The position numbers and the translations under genes were made by a program. The notes under the pieces were generated by a model. The model searched no databases, was not told the origin of the DNA, and saw only the letters and a program-made list of their open reading frames with translations. A DNA stretch of 64,000 nt from Peribacillus glennii. GTDB taxonomy: Bacteria; Bacillota; Bacilli; Bacillales; DSM-1321. Where the stretch lies: assembly GCF_003429105.1 (NCBI RefSeq), contig NZ_QVTD01000012.1:1-64000 (forward strand), read 5' to 3'. Of this stretch, positions 56,076-64,000 are shown piece after piece (position 1 is the first letter of the stretch; every line of letters begins with the position of its first letter).

Positions 56076-56476
56076 CATCGCATGTTTATTTGATTATAAT
56101 GATGAACGAAGTAGATATCGGTGCCTTGTTCATCTTTTTTACATTTATATTATTATACTATAATTTATTTTTAAGGGAAACGGAAATTACGAAATTTATC
56201 GAAAAATGACGAAATGGAAAAAGAAGAAACCTTCCAAGATGATTATTTTTGAATAATAGAAACGAACGAAACAGCTCAAAAAGTGAAAAGGTGGGCATCT
56301 TGCTGCATTAATTCGGCCAACACCCCGTAAATGTTTATTTTTCTTAATCGGTGAATGGTTTGAAATCCGTATTATTTCGCCATAATGGATAATGTGCAGA
56401 ATCAACCTAACATAGAGATTGCAGCTAATCATACATAGTGCAGGTGGTTCTCATTAAAAATATAAGAGGTGATCGT

Positions 56477-56938
56477 ATGACTTTACAGCGCACGTTTATC
56501 ATGGTCAAGCCTGATGGGGTGAAACGAGGGATAATCGGAGAAATCATCAAACGCTTTGAGCAAAAAGGGTTTACCTTGTTAAATGCAGAGCTTATGACAG
56601 TTGACCGAACTAAGGCTGAGTATCATTATATGGAACACCAGGACAAACCATTTTTCGGAGAATTAGTGGAATTTATTACATCTGGTCCTGTTTTTGCAAT
56701 GGTCTGGGAAGGGGAAAATATCATTGAGGTATCCCGCCTCATGATAGGCAAGACTAGTCCGTCAGAAGCACTGCCAGGTACAATTCGCGGCGACTTTGCA
56801 AGTACAAAAGAAGAGAATGTAATCCATGGCTCAGATTCTCTCTTAAGTGCGGAACGGGAAATTGAAAATTTTTTTAGCCTGCTGAAAAAACGCAGCTTAG
56901 AGGATGATTTTCCTTTCGAAGGCCGACAATCTGTTTAA
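56477..56938 (+). CDS. ndk: Nucleoside diphosphate kinase
   Basis: GAGGTGA precedes the ATG at 56477; the product has 153 residues. [13 protein letters not shown] at the start and the phosphohistidine motif NVIHGSDS (His about 117) identify Ndk, which equalises NTP pools using ATP. The Bacillus ndk gene normally sits near cheR and menaquinone genes; none is here. The C-terminus past residue 140 ([16 protein letters not shown]) is longer and unusual for the family. A strong terminator follows. Confidence 0.9.
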   Translation: MTLQRTFIMVKPDGVKRGIIGEIIKRFEQKGFTLLNAELMTVDRTKAEYHYMEHQDKPFFGELVEFITSGPVFAMVWEGENIIEVSRLMIGKTSPSEALPGTIRGDFASTKEENVIHGSDSLLSAEREIENFFSLLKKRSLEDDFPFEGRQSV

Positions 56939-56948
56939 TGCCTTAAAA

Positions 56949-56984
56949 AAATCCCCTTAACAATAAAGCTAAGGGGATTTTTTT
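56949..56984 (+). terminator. Terminator of ndk
   Basis: AAATCCCCTTA pairs with TAAGGGGATTT, followed by TTTT, 11 bases after the stop. Confidence 0.85.
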
Positions 56985-57035
56985 GAAATAGCCATAACCA
57001 GATTCAATTAGTTGTGTCCAACTCATAAAATGAAC

Positions 57036-59060
57036 TTATATTTTAAATCTATTCAATAAATTCCTCAATTCTTCGGCGAATTCGGCAGTTTTTTCAATGG
57101 AAGCAGTTATATCCTGGATAGAATATAACTGCTCCTCTGAAGAAGAGGCAACTTCACGGATGTATTTGGTCGATTCTAAAGATTTCTGTGAGCTATCATT
57201 TATTACTCGTTCCACATCTTCCACCTTGGAAAGCAGGTTTTCAATTTCAATAAATATCCGGTCTACTTCATTCGATGACTCATTGGAGGAACGGTATACA
57301 TCTTGTAAACTTCCATTTACATCTTTTAGTTGATCCATACCAGTTCGAAATTGGCTTGTTCCAGATTCCATTTCCTTAACCGCATTGGCAGTTTCTGTTT
57401 GTATTTCGTTTATGAGTTCATAAATTTGTTTAGCGGATTGAGCAGATTCCTCTGCTAACTTTCTGACTTCATCAGCCACAACGGCAAATCCTTTTCCTTG
57501 TTCGCCGGCTCTCGCTGCTTCAATTGAAGCGTTTAATGCAAGTAAATTGGTTTGTTCCGAGATTCTGGTGATCATTTCTACGATATTGCCAATTTCGGAT
57601 GAACGATTTCCTAATTTCCTTACAATCCCGGATGAATGCCGAACAGAATCCTGTATATCAGACATTTGAGCCAGTAATGAAATAACTTGCTCATTCGCCT
57701 TCTCAACTTCTTTGTAAGATGTCTTTGTTTTCTCAGATACCAATAAAGAATGATCTTTAATCTCTGATACACTGTGTGTAATCCCATTCATGGATTGCAG
57801 ATTCTTTTTGTTTCCTCTTTCTTGTTCCGTAGATATTTCTGCTGCGATTTGAACATTCTTTGTAACGACACCGGATAATTGAACCATTTCCTCAGCATGG
57901 TTTGATAGGACAGAAGTGTTTTCTGCTACAACATCCCCTTTATGGAGAATACCGCCAAGTAAATCCTGCAAACTATCTATCAGCAAATTAAAGCTATTTG
58001 CCAGTTGCCCAATTTCATCTTTTCTCTTTATGTTTAATCTTTGAGTTAAATCCCCTTCATTATTTGCCAATTCTTCTATTTTATCATTGACTTCTTTTAT
58101 TGGTTTTAACGATCTGGAATTTATAACATAACTTATAATGGCTCCTAGCAGAATAAAGGCAACTGTAATCATGACAAAGTAATTCAATAATGAATGTGCA
58201 TCAGCAAAAGCTTCACTTGTTGGAACTGAAATCATAATGCCCCAATCCATCTCTTTTGCTTTGCTATAAAAAACCAAACTGTTTTCCCCGTTAAAGTTTG
58301 TTTCGATTACGCCTGTTTTACCACCGATACTTTTTTCAACCAATTTAGCCAAATCACTATTTTTATAATCTGAAATTTTCTTATTAAGAATATCCTCTTT
58401 TTTTTGACCTGCAACAATGGTGCCATCGCCCGTAAAGACGGTAACATATCCACTTTCTCCTAATTTTATATCAGTTATTATATTCATTAGACTTTCGATT
58501 TGATGGCCGCCTGATGCCACTCCGACAACTTCTCCATTATTACCGAATACTGGTGATGAAGATAATACAATCGGTGCTCCATTTAAACTAGGGGATGCCG
58601 AAGGAACTGGATTATATGTTTTTGTAAGTTTATCCATACCGCCCTTATAGTGTTCAAAATCACTAGCTGGTATTTTATTTCCGCCCAAATATAAGAACCC
58701 TTCAGCACTCATAAAGGCGAATGCATCCGGATTATCCATTCTTTTGGCTATTCCAGCACCTAAAGCATCTGCTTTTTTAACGTTACCCTTTTTTAATTCA
58801 TCCGCTTCAGCTATGTATTCCATTGTTTCCTGTTTACCTTTTATCCATATATCTATATTCGCTCTTACCGATTTAAGCTCGCCGTAAGCTTGATCCTGGA
58901 ATCTTTCATATAGAAAGTCTTTTGCTTTCATATACCCAAATGCAGAGATACTTATCATGGATAACGTAATTAATAAACTGATAATAATCGTATTTTTAAC
59001 AACTAACCTCACAACAACGCCACTCTCCATATTCTTATATAACTTCCTATTAATCTGCAC
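57036..59060 (-). CDS. Methyl-accepting chemotaxis protein with dCache sensor
   Basis: This 674-residue chemoreceptor has an N-terminal membrane helix ([18 protein letters not shown]), an extracytoplasmic dCache-type sensor to about residue 280 (including [19 protein letters not shown]), a second helix ([19 protein letters not shown]), a HAMP domain ([19 protein letters not shown]) and the signalling hairpin with the tip [23 protein letters not shown]. It should feed CheA/CheW. The GTG at 59060 has a poor ribosome binding site; the ATG at 59030 is an alternative. The ligand is unknown; small amino or organic acids are usual for dCache sensors. Confidence 0.92.
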   Translation of the reverse strand: MQINRKLYKNMESGVVVRLVVKNTIIISLLITLSMISISAFGYMKAKDFLYERFQDQAYGELKSVRANIDIWIKGKQETMEYIAEADELKKGNVKKADALGAGIAKRMDNPDAFAFMSAEGFLYLGGNKIPASDFEHYKGGMDKLTKTYNPVPSASPSLNGAPIVLSSSPVFGNNGEVVGVASGGHQIESLMNIITDIKLGESGYVTVFTGDGTIVAGQKKEDILNKKISDYKNSDLAKLVEKSIGGKTGVIETNFNGENSLVFYSKAKEMDWGIMISVPTSEAFADAHSLLNYFVMITVAFILLGAIISYVINSRSLKPIKEVNDKIEELANNEGDLTQRLNIKRKDEIGQLANSFNLLIDSLQDLLGGILHKGDVVAENTSVLSNHAEEMVQLSGVVTKNVQIAAEISTEQERGNKKNLQSMNGITHSVSEIKDHSLLVSEKTKTSYKEVEKANEQVISLLAQMSDIQDSVRHSSGIVRKLGNRSSEIGNIVEMITRISEQTNLLALNASIEAARAGEQGKGFAVVADEVRKLAEESAQSAKQIYELINEIQTETANAVKEMESGTSQFRTGMDQLKDVNGSLQDVYRSSNESSNEVDRIFIEIENLLSKVEDVERVINDSSQKSLESTKYIREVASSSEEQLYSIQDITASIEKTAEFAEELRNLLNRFKI

Positions 59061-59185
59061 ATCTAATGCAGTCGTACTGTTATCTGTGATTTCCTTAATA
59101 TTGGATCATGGACAACTACTCAACACGGATTTAGTCCTTTAGTTTCAACAACTAACAATACGACATAGTAAGATTATCCTATCCG

Positions 59186-59326
59186 TTACTCTAGTGTCCA
59201 ATCTTCTTCAGCCTCGTATTTCGTCCATTCAGCAACAGCTTTTACCCTTTCATTTAATAATTTCGTCCTTTTAGCCACAATTTCAAGTAATGTATATTTA
59301 ATTTGTGATATTTTTTCCCGAATCAT
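59186..59326 (-). CDS. Possible 46-residue helical protein
   Basis: A frame from ATG 59326 gives MIREKISQIKYTLLEIVAKR with a charged helical remainder ending EEDWTLE. It is amphipathic and looks protein-like, but there is no ribosome binding site. It may be a remnant of a larger gene or a real small protein. I cannot decide between the two. Confidence 0.3.
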   Translation of the reverse strand: MIREKISQIKYTLLEIVAKRTKLLNERVKAVAEWTKYEAEEDWTLE

Positions 59327-59461
59327 ATCGCAAGTTCGAACAACATTCGGGCATATCAGGCTTTTTTATTTGGCCATTTTAATACAATTTTTGCAACCAC
59401 TTCACCAATGGATTGTATGAGGAACATTGACAGAAAGTAGTACAAGTTTATCCCATATAAT

Positions 59462-59490
59462 AAGCGGGGAGGACATTGTCCTCCCCGCTT
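59462..59490 (-). terminator. Terminator of the WD40 gene
   Basis: AAGCGGGGAGGACA pairs exactly with TGTCCTCCCCGCTT, with a one-base gap, 5 bases past the stop. A T-rich stretch lies on the minus-strand side. Confidence 0.75.
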
Positions 59491-59494
59491 GTAT

Positions 59495-61264
59495 TTACTT
59501 CTTTTTACTTACAACGATTTTGGTAGATTTGCTCTTATTTCCTGATTTATCGATTGCGGTAACTGTAATAGCAGCTCCCGCTTTTTGCGGCGGCACGGAT
59601 ACACTGAAAGAACCGCTTGTTTTTGCCACAGTTTTGTATGTTTTCTTGCCTGCCACAACAACAATCGTACTGCCTGCTTCCGCTTTTCCCGTAATGATTC
59701 TGCTTGTATTCGCGATAGCCTTTACCTTAGGTGCAGCCGGGGGTGTAATGTCTTTTACAACGACTGTTGTACTAAAAGTATAGTTTTTAGTCTTCGCTGT
59801 TAATCGTGTTTTCCCCGCACGAATCCCCACTATATAGTTGCCTTGTATTGAAACCATACGCGGGTCAGCAGCTGTGAAAGTAAAGTCATCCAAAGGGAAA
59901 TGTTCTTTACTGCCATCATCGTAAAATCCATAAATACTTATTTTTGCCTGGCCTTTTTCATTCATTGTTATTTGTTTAGAAGAAAAAGCCATATGCGTTA
60001 ACTCTTTTACAGGTTGTGTCACTTCCACATCGAGGCTTGCCTCAATTTTTTTATAGGCTGCTGTTAATGTCACCTTTCCTTCTTTGCGCGGAATGATAGT
60101 GTCTCCATTAACTACAGCTGTTTGAAAATCTGAAGTTGTCCATTTAACATCGGAAGATTTCAATATTTTCTTTGTGTTGTTGCTATAATTTGCAATTACT
60201 TTTACTGAACCTTCCCTATTAAGCGGAATGGATGTATCATCAACTTGAATGGTTAAGCTTGTAATTGTTTTAGCCGCATCCGAAAGATCCATCATTTCAA
60301 CGTCCTCATGGCCAGCTGCAGCAATGAATTTTAATGAGGGATCTACCTCCATATCTTGAATATAGGTGCTGTCGCTCTTTGCGAGTAATTCGCCGGTTAA
60401 TGTGTCATAAACATAGGCGCTATAACCGTCATTTGTAAATAGGAAAGACCCATCCTGGCTGAACTGGACCTTTTTCCAGTAGGAGGTTTCTCCGAATTTA
60501 GATGGATCGTTTGGAACCCTACTAAATCCATTATCCACTTGAAAAACATTTGGATATGAAGTTGAGCCGGCAACATAAAGGGATTCTCCATCAGGAGTGA
60601 ACGTAAGGTCCACTGGATAGCTGTAAGATCCACCTTGTACAACACCAGAAATGGTTTTCACTTGTTGACCCGTTTTATAATTTCGGACTTGGATTGTGTT
60701 ATTCCTTAATCCTGCAGCAACGAACTGTTTAGAAGCTAATACCGACAGTGATGTAACATCATCAGCATAAGTAAATTCTTGTGTTTTAGCTGCAGCTGCA
60801 AGGTCCCAAACTATGACTTTTTCATCAGAACCGCCTGAAATCAATTGTTTTTCATCTGGTGTAAATGCCAGCACATTCGCACTATACTCATGTCCCTGTA
60901 ACTCAGAAATGCTGTTGGTCTGTATATCCCACAGGTAAATAGGATCATCGTAATTATTCGTGCAAACTGCTACATACCTGCCGCTCGGACTCATCTCCAC
61001 AATCCTTATATCAGATGATAAGACTCTTACCATTAACTCTTTTAAAGTTGTTGTATCCCAGACGCGAACTGCGCCATCCATGCCTCCAGAAGCGAGTAAA
61101 GTACCGTCTGAACTAATAGAAGTAGTGCGTACCCAGCTCGTATGCCCTGATAACTTAGCATATACAGGTATTTCAGTATTTTCTGCTGCTAAACTAGCAG
61201 GTGCAAAGCTAAAACAAAGAGCCAAGACCAAAATTATACTTAACCACTGCCTAAATCTCCTCAT
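59495..61264 (-). CDS. Secreted WD40-repeat protein with Big2-like and Ig-like C-terminal domains
   Basis: The ATG at 61264 follows AGGAGAG and gives 589 residues; 31 upstream codons are discarded. A Sec signal peptide is clear (FRQWLSIILVLALCFSFAPASLAAE). Residues about 35-330 are WD40 repeats: LSGHTSWVRTTSISSDGTLL with GGMDGAVRVWD, and ELQGHEYSANVLAFTPD with GGSDEKVIVWD. About 340-500 hold two Big2-like domains (VKVIANYSN, LDVEVTQPV), and 510-589 a bacterial Ig-like domain (ITGKAEAGSTIVVVAGKKTY). It is a surface or secreted scaffold; the partner is unknown. Secreted WD40 proteins are uncommon in Bacilli. Confidence 0.88.
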   Translation of the reverse strand: MRRFRQWLSIILVLALCFSFAPASLAAENTEIPVYAKLSGHTSWVRTTSISSDGTLLASGGMDGAVRVWDTTTLKELMVRVLSSDIRIVEMSPSGRYVAVCTNNYDDPIYLWDIQTNSISELQGHEYSANVLAFTPDEKQLISGGSDEKVIVWDLAAAAKTQEFTYADDVTSLSVLASKQFVAAGLRNNTIQVRNYKTGQQVKTISGVVQGGSYSYPVDLTFTPDGESLYVAGSTSYPNVFQVDNGFSRVPNDPSKFGETSYWKKVQFSQDGSFLFTNDGYSAYVYDTLTGELLAKSDSTYIQDMEVDPSLKFIAAAGHEDVEMMDLSDAAKTITSLTIQVDDTSIPLNREGSVKVIANYSNNTKKILKSSDVKWTTSDFQTAVVNGDTIIPRKEGKVTLTAAYKKIEASLDVEVTQPVKELTHMAFSSKQITMNEKGQAKISIYGFYDDGSKEHFPLDDFTFTAADPRMVSIQGNYIVGIRAGKTRLTAKTKNYTFSTTVVVKDITPPAAPKVKAIANTSRIITGKAEAGSTIVVVAGKKTYKTVAKTSGSFSVSVPPQKAGAAITVTAIDKSGNKSKSTKIVVSKKK

Positions 61265-61603
61265 ATGAATCTCTCCTAGGTGAAAAAGAGTATGTACAGT
61301 GTCCAAAAAAAGGAAACTACCTTGTATTTTATAGTATAAATTATCCATTAACAACATTTTCCTTAACTGTAATTCTAGTAAGCTTTTATTTTTACATCAA
61401 ATTTTCCACATCTGACTTACACCCCATCATTAAAAAAGGGTGCTTTCTCCAAATAAGAGCGGGGAAATTGTGTTACCACTTAGTGTTGTTTAAAAATTCC
61501 CAAATCATTCTATCTTTTTCGATATAATCTTAAAGCAACCATTTTATTTTCAAATAATAACGAAATTCAGGAAGTACATTTAATAAATCGGAAGAAGTCA
61601 ATA

Positions 61604-61712
61604 ATGGAGCAGACGATTAAATTATTTGATCAATATGGATTTGATAATGCGACAGTGGTTATGTGGAACACGCCCAGGGAACTTTTTATAAATAATTTTA
61701 AAAACATTCCTT
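61604..61712 (+). pseudogene. Remnant of a TetR-family N-terminus
   Basis: A plus frame reads MEQTIKLFDQYGFDNATVVM, the first helices of a TetR DNA-binding domain, then after a deletion a stretch resembling the GTFYxxFKxK recognition motif with stops. No continuation exists. Confidence 0.5.
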
Positions 61713-61825
61713 GAAAAATGACATTGTGTCATGATAGAATTCCAATCAACTAGTAGAATTATACTAATTTAATAAAAATAATTAATTTATAATAACTATA
61801 AATAATAAATTATATAACTTTCAAG

Positions 61826-61922
61826 ATACGAAAAGGCAAACCTTCTGAAAGGGAGGGACGCAAAGCGTTGGGTCTAAGGTTTCTGTGCTTGCATAGATGC
61901 TATGATCGCCAGGTTACCGAAT
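61826..61922 (+). ncRNA. Cyclic di-GMP-I (GEMM) riboswitch
   Basis: The plus strand carries GGCAAACC, GAAAGGGAGGGACGCAAAGC, GGGTCTAAGG and GATCGCCAGGTTACCGAA in order and with the right spacing. These are the conserved core and tetraloop-receptor elements of the class I c-di-GMP aptamer. A strong terminator hairpin follows 36 bases later, the likely expression platform. The next clear gene in this direction is the DnaB-like domain at 62181. Confidence 0.93.
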
Positions 61923-61958
61923 AGCTTGTGTAGAATTTTCACAATCGATGAAAAAACG

Positions 61959-62001
61959 ACATGGCTATTACTGTAAAGATTACAGGTATAGTCATGTTTT
62001 T
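61959..62001 (+). terminator. Expression-platform terminator of the c-di-GMP riboswitch
   Basis: ACATG, CTAT and CTGTA on the left arm pair with TACAG, ATAG and CATGT on the right, followed by TTTTTTAT. It lies just downstream of the aptamer, as expected for transcriptional control. Confidence 0.8.
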
Positions 62002-62180
62002 TATATATGGAAAAGGAGCAATGTATAGTTTGAAGAAATCTATTATCTGCCGGAAAGGAAATAGGAATATAAAGTAACAGCAAAGTAAAAAGTTGATCCC
62101 CTTAGTACTCCACCTCCTGCTGGCAGGTTTGTTCTTATTTAAAAATAAAATAAAGTACAAGTGAATTTGGACGTGATGAA

Positions 62181-62528
62181 ATGTGTCTAACAATAAAATT
62201 AATAGGCGATTTTTTTGAACAAACATCCCCCGAGCAAATGTTAATGCGCCAATCCGGAGGCGAATGTATAAGACCTGAGCATAGTGAGATCATTAATTCA
62301 CTTAGGACACAGGCTGGCTTATCGGATCCCGTTATAAACGTATTGCTTCAATATGTATTATTGAAAAACGGTAAGCTGGTGAAAGAGTATGTTGATGAAA
62401 TAACTGTACAGTGGTCGAAAAAACACATTAAATCAGTGCACGAAGCGATGTGTTTAATTCACGATGAAACTAAACCGCTTTTTTGTCAGCGGTATGGAAT
62501 AAGCGAAGAAGATTTGGTTGGTGAATAG
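62181..62528 (+). CDS. Free-standing DnaB (helicase loader) C-terminal-like domain
   Basis: This 115-residue protein matches the C-terminal DnaD/DnaB-type domain of the B. subtilis replication initiation protein DnaB in pattern: SPEQMLMRQSGGE, then DPVINVLLQYVLLKNGKLVK and EITVQWSKKHIKSVHEAM. In DnaB the corresponding stretch is the GVINVLIDYVLLK...KLxxxYVEKIAxHWxRKK segment. The N-terminal domains of DnaB are absent. GGACGTGATGAA before the ATG is a weak ribosome binding site. It lies about 180 bases past the c-di-GMP riboswitch terminator in the same direction and may be under its control. A role in replication or DNA binding is inferred. Confidence 0.65.
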   Translation: MCLTIKLIGDFFEQTSPEQMLMRQSGGECIRPEHSEIINSLRTQAGLSDPVINVLLQYVLLKNGKLVKEYVDEITVQWSKKHIKSVHEAMCLIHDETKPLFCQRYGISEEDLVGE

Positions 62529-62691
62529 CTGAGTTATTCTGCTAACCTGCCCTTTTTTGAATAAGAAAAAAGCCACCTTATTCGGCAGCTTCGCTATGGA
62601 ACTAAAGCTCTGTTAGTTGATCTATTTTATATACAAAAATTATTACATCTCATTTAGAATTAGAGCCTTTCAAAATATTACTTAATCGTTA

Positions 62692-62988
62692 TCATCGACC
62701 ATATCCATGATGGGGTGGATAGCCGCCATATCCGTGATGGGATGGATAGCCGCCATATCCGTGATGGGATGGATAACCGCCATATCCATGATGGGATGGA
62801 TAACCGCCATACCCGTGATGAGATGGATAACCGCCATACCCATGATGGGATGGATAACCGCCATACCCATGATGGGATGGATAACCGCCATAACCGTGAT
62901 GAGATGGATAACCACCATATCCGTGATGGGATGGGTAGCCTCCATAACCCATGCCGTAACCAGGGTAAACTCCAATTTGTCTCTCCAT
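62692..62988 (-). CDS. Gly/Tyr/His-rich nonapeptide-repeat protein (coat-like)
   Basis: AAAAGGAGGAG precedes the ATG at 62988, giving 98 residues. After MERQIGVYPGYGMGYGG come nine tandem copies of YPSHHGYGG, the last as YPPHHGYGR. At DNA level the 27-base unit is repeated with mainly synonymous changes, pointing to recent expansion. Gly/Tyr/His repeats of this kind are typical of spore coat or exosporium structural proteins, which are cross-linked through Tyr; His pairs could also bind metal. On the minus strand CATACACTA (63021-63013) fits a sigma-K -10 box ahead of the gene, though no matching -35 is seen. Confidence 0.75.
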   Translation of the reverse strand: MERQIGVYPGYGMGYGGYPSHHGYGGYPSHHGYGGYPSHHGYGGYPSHHGYGGYPSHHGYGGYPSHHGYGGYPSHHGYGGYPSHHGYGGYPPHHGYGR

Positions 62989-63048
62989 TATAATTCTCCT
63001 CCTTTTCAACGATAGTGTATGTGTCCATGTTGAAGGAGGAATAGACAT

Positions 63049-63488
63049 TAGCCTATTTGTAATTGAGTTATTGGTTATTACTTTAATTACGTTATATTTA
63101 TCAATCCCATTGGCGAATGTATAATTTTTCTATATGCTGATCATCAGAAGAAGAAAGAATAGGGGATTAGATGTGAAAAGAAATGAATGAAGAATTAAGA
63201 GCTAGAACAACCACAACAACTGCTCCAGTGGCTGGATGAAAATATGAAATAATTTAATCATAAATAAAATAGATATAACTGGATAAGTTAACTAAGGAAT
63301 AAACTCTCCCTTTGAAAAATACCTTGCCAGCCCAATACAATCCATATCTAGAGAATATTAAAGATGAGTATTAGAGAAGATATTACCCAACACAGAGTTT
63401 ATTTCTAAGATAAAGTTGAGAATCATAACCCTTTCACAAAAATTTATTCGGATAACCTCTAGAATTATAAAAAAATGAAAAAGTGCAA
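63049..63488. other. AT-rich intergenic region
   Basis: About 440 bases without a supported gene. An 18-codon frame near 63187 (MNEELRARTTTTTAPVAG) has no ribosome binding site. Confidence 0.45.
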
Positions 63489-63520
63489 AAAAGGAAAAGA
63501 GCCTTCCCTCTTTTCCTTTT
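63489..63520 (-). terminator. Terminator of the partial SDR gene
   Basis: AAAAGGAAAAGAG pairs exactly with CTCTTTTCCTTTT around a 6-base loop, about 45 bases after the stop. Confidence 0.8.
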
Positions 63521-63565
63521 TTCAACTGCCCCATACCACCGGTTAAAAGAACTCAATGCAGCGTC

Positions 63566-64000
63566 TTATATGTCCATCTCCCACCACTTTTGTTCTTCTT
63601 GCTTCATCTGTTTCTCGGCTTGCTGAGGATAGGCGGTTCGGAATTTATGATGGTCAGCTGGAATGATTTCTACCATTTTTGCAATCATTTCTTCCGGGTC
63701 AAACTGGTTCTTTAACCCCTCTTCCGCCCTTTTTATATCCTCTTTCCTTGTGAAGTTTTTCTCTTCATCGTACCATTTCCATAGCTCTTCTGCCGCACGG
63801 TCATTAAAGCCTGTCTTAAAGTCACTGGGATTAATGGTGGCGACTTTTACTCCAAATCCTTGAAGTTCCAACTGCAGGGTATGGGCAATTGCTTCAATCG
63901 CGTGCTTTGTAGCGGCATATGGACCGCCATATGGGGATGCTAAAATTCCTGAAATCGAACTCATAAAGACGATTTTTCCGCTTCCCTTTTCAACCATCTT
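63566..64000 (-). CDS. Short-chain dehydrogenase/reductase, N-terminus beyond window
   Basis: The frame is open to the window edge; only the last 145 codons are seen. SGKIVFMSSISGILASPYGG holds the catalytic Ser, and YAATKHAIEAIAHTLQLELQ the Tyr-Lys pair. INPSDFKTGF follows as the usual post-strand loop. The cofactor-binding N-terminal half lies outside. The long C-terminal tail (about 60 residues after INP, with KQMKQEEQKWWEMDI) suggests an atypical SDR. Substrate unknown. Confidence 0.85.
   Translation of the reverse strand, partial: KMVEKGSGKIVFMSSISGILASPYGGPYAATKHAIEAIAHTLQLELQGFGVKVATINPSDFKTGFNDRAAEELWKWYDEEKNFTRKEDIKRAEEGLKNQFDPEEMIAKMVEIIPADHHKFRTAYPQQAEKQMKQEEQKWWEMDI

Noticed and set aside
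56196-56432. 78-codon minus-strand frame upstream of ndk
   Set aside because: No ribosome binding site, and it lies in the promoter region shared by ndk and the glycine riboswitch.
62682-63028. Several long repetitive frames in other phases around the nonapeptide repeat
   Set aside because: All arise because the 27-base repeat is open in many frames. Only the frame with AAAAGGAGGAG and the Gly/Tyr/His product is supported.

Overview
The window looks like chromosomal DNA of an aerobic, endospore-forming member of the Bacillaceae. The evidence is AT-rich sequence with strong AAGGAGG-type ribosome binding sites, spore-associated proteins (a YjcZ-type peptide, CotB-like and repeat-rich coat-like proteins), xpaC-yaaN, ywbE, a DUF1540 protein, and Gram-positive-style riboswitches. 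No rRNA, tRNA, CRISPR array, intact insertion sequence or phage module was seen.

Region 1 (1-10.2 kb) is a spore-surface, metal-oxidation island. A minus-strand operon encodes a 1218-residue multicopper oxidase that matches MnxG, the Mn(II) oxidase of marine Bacillus spores. Upstream lie two small genes in the MnxE/MnxF positions and two more small genes, preceded by a sigma-K-like promoter. Around the operon are coat-like proteins carrying the same short beta-barrel-like domain (CotB/DUF2642 style), a divergent pair of paralogous membrane proteins, a convergent pair of small paralogs, and a Cys/His/Lys-rich repeat protein cut by the window start.

Region 2 (10.2-20.2 kb) holds menC/N-succinylamino-acid racemase plus a GNAT acyltransferase, xpaC-yaaN, a secreted GDSL esterase, small membrane proteins, an orphan branched-chain amino-acid binding lipoprotein, and a fused pair of decayed genes. 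Two copies of a GGGGTCAGACCCC intergenic repeat flank part of this region.

Region 3 (20.2-42 kb) is mostly single metabolic genes: methyltransferases, a multidrug exporter with a divergent TetR regulator, an MhqO-like dioxygenase, a class V aminotransferase, YbaK, three short-chain/aldo-keto reductases, a CoA-transferase with a LytTR regulator, a HAD dehalogenase, a thioredoxin and SelO.

Region 4 (42-64 kb) mixes intact genes (VWA/HTH pair, aldehyde dehydrogenase, SstT, a glycine-riboswitch-controlled amino-acid permease, Ndk, a chemoreceptor, a secreted WD40 protein) with many gene remnants, including a broken thiS-thiG cluster. A c-di-GMP riboswitch sits upstream of a free-standing DnaB C-terminal-like domain. 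A nine-residue-repeat coat-like protein and a partial SDR close the window.

The strongest leads are the MnxG locus with its related small-barrel proteins, the c-di-GMP riboswitch next to a helicase-loader-like domain, and the thiG remnant with a short internal inversion. Start sites were often moved downstream of the longest reading frame to fit ribosome binding sites. Family assignments come from recognised motifs, not from searches.
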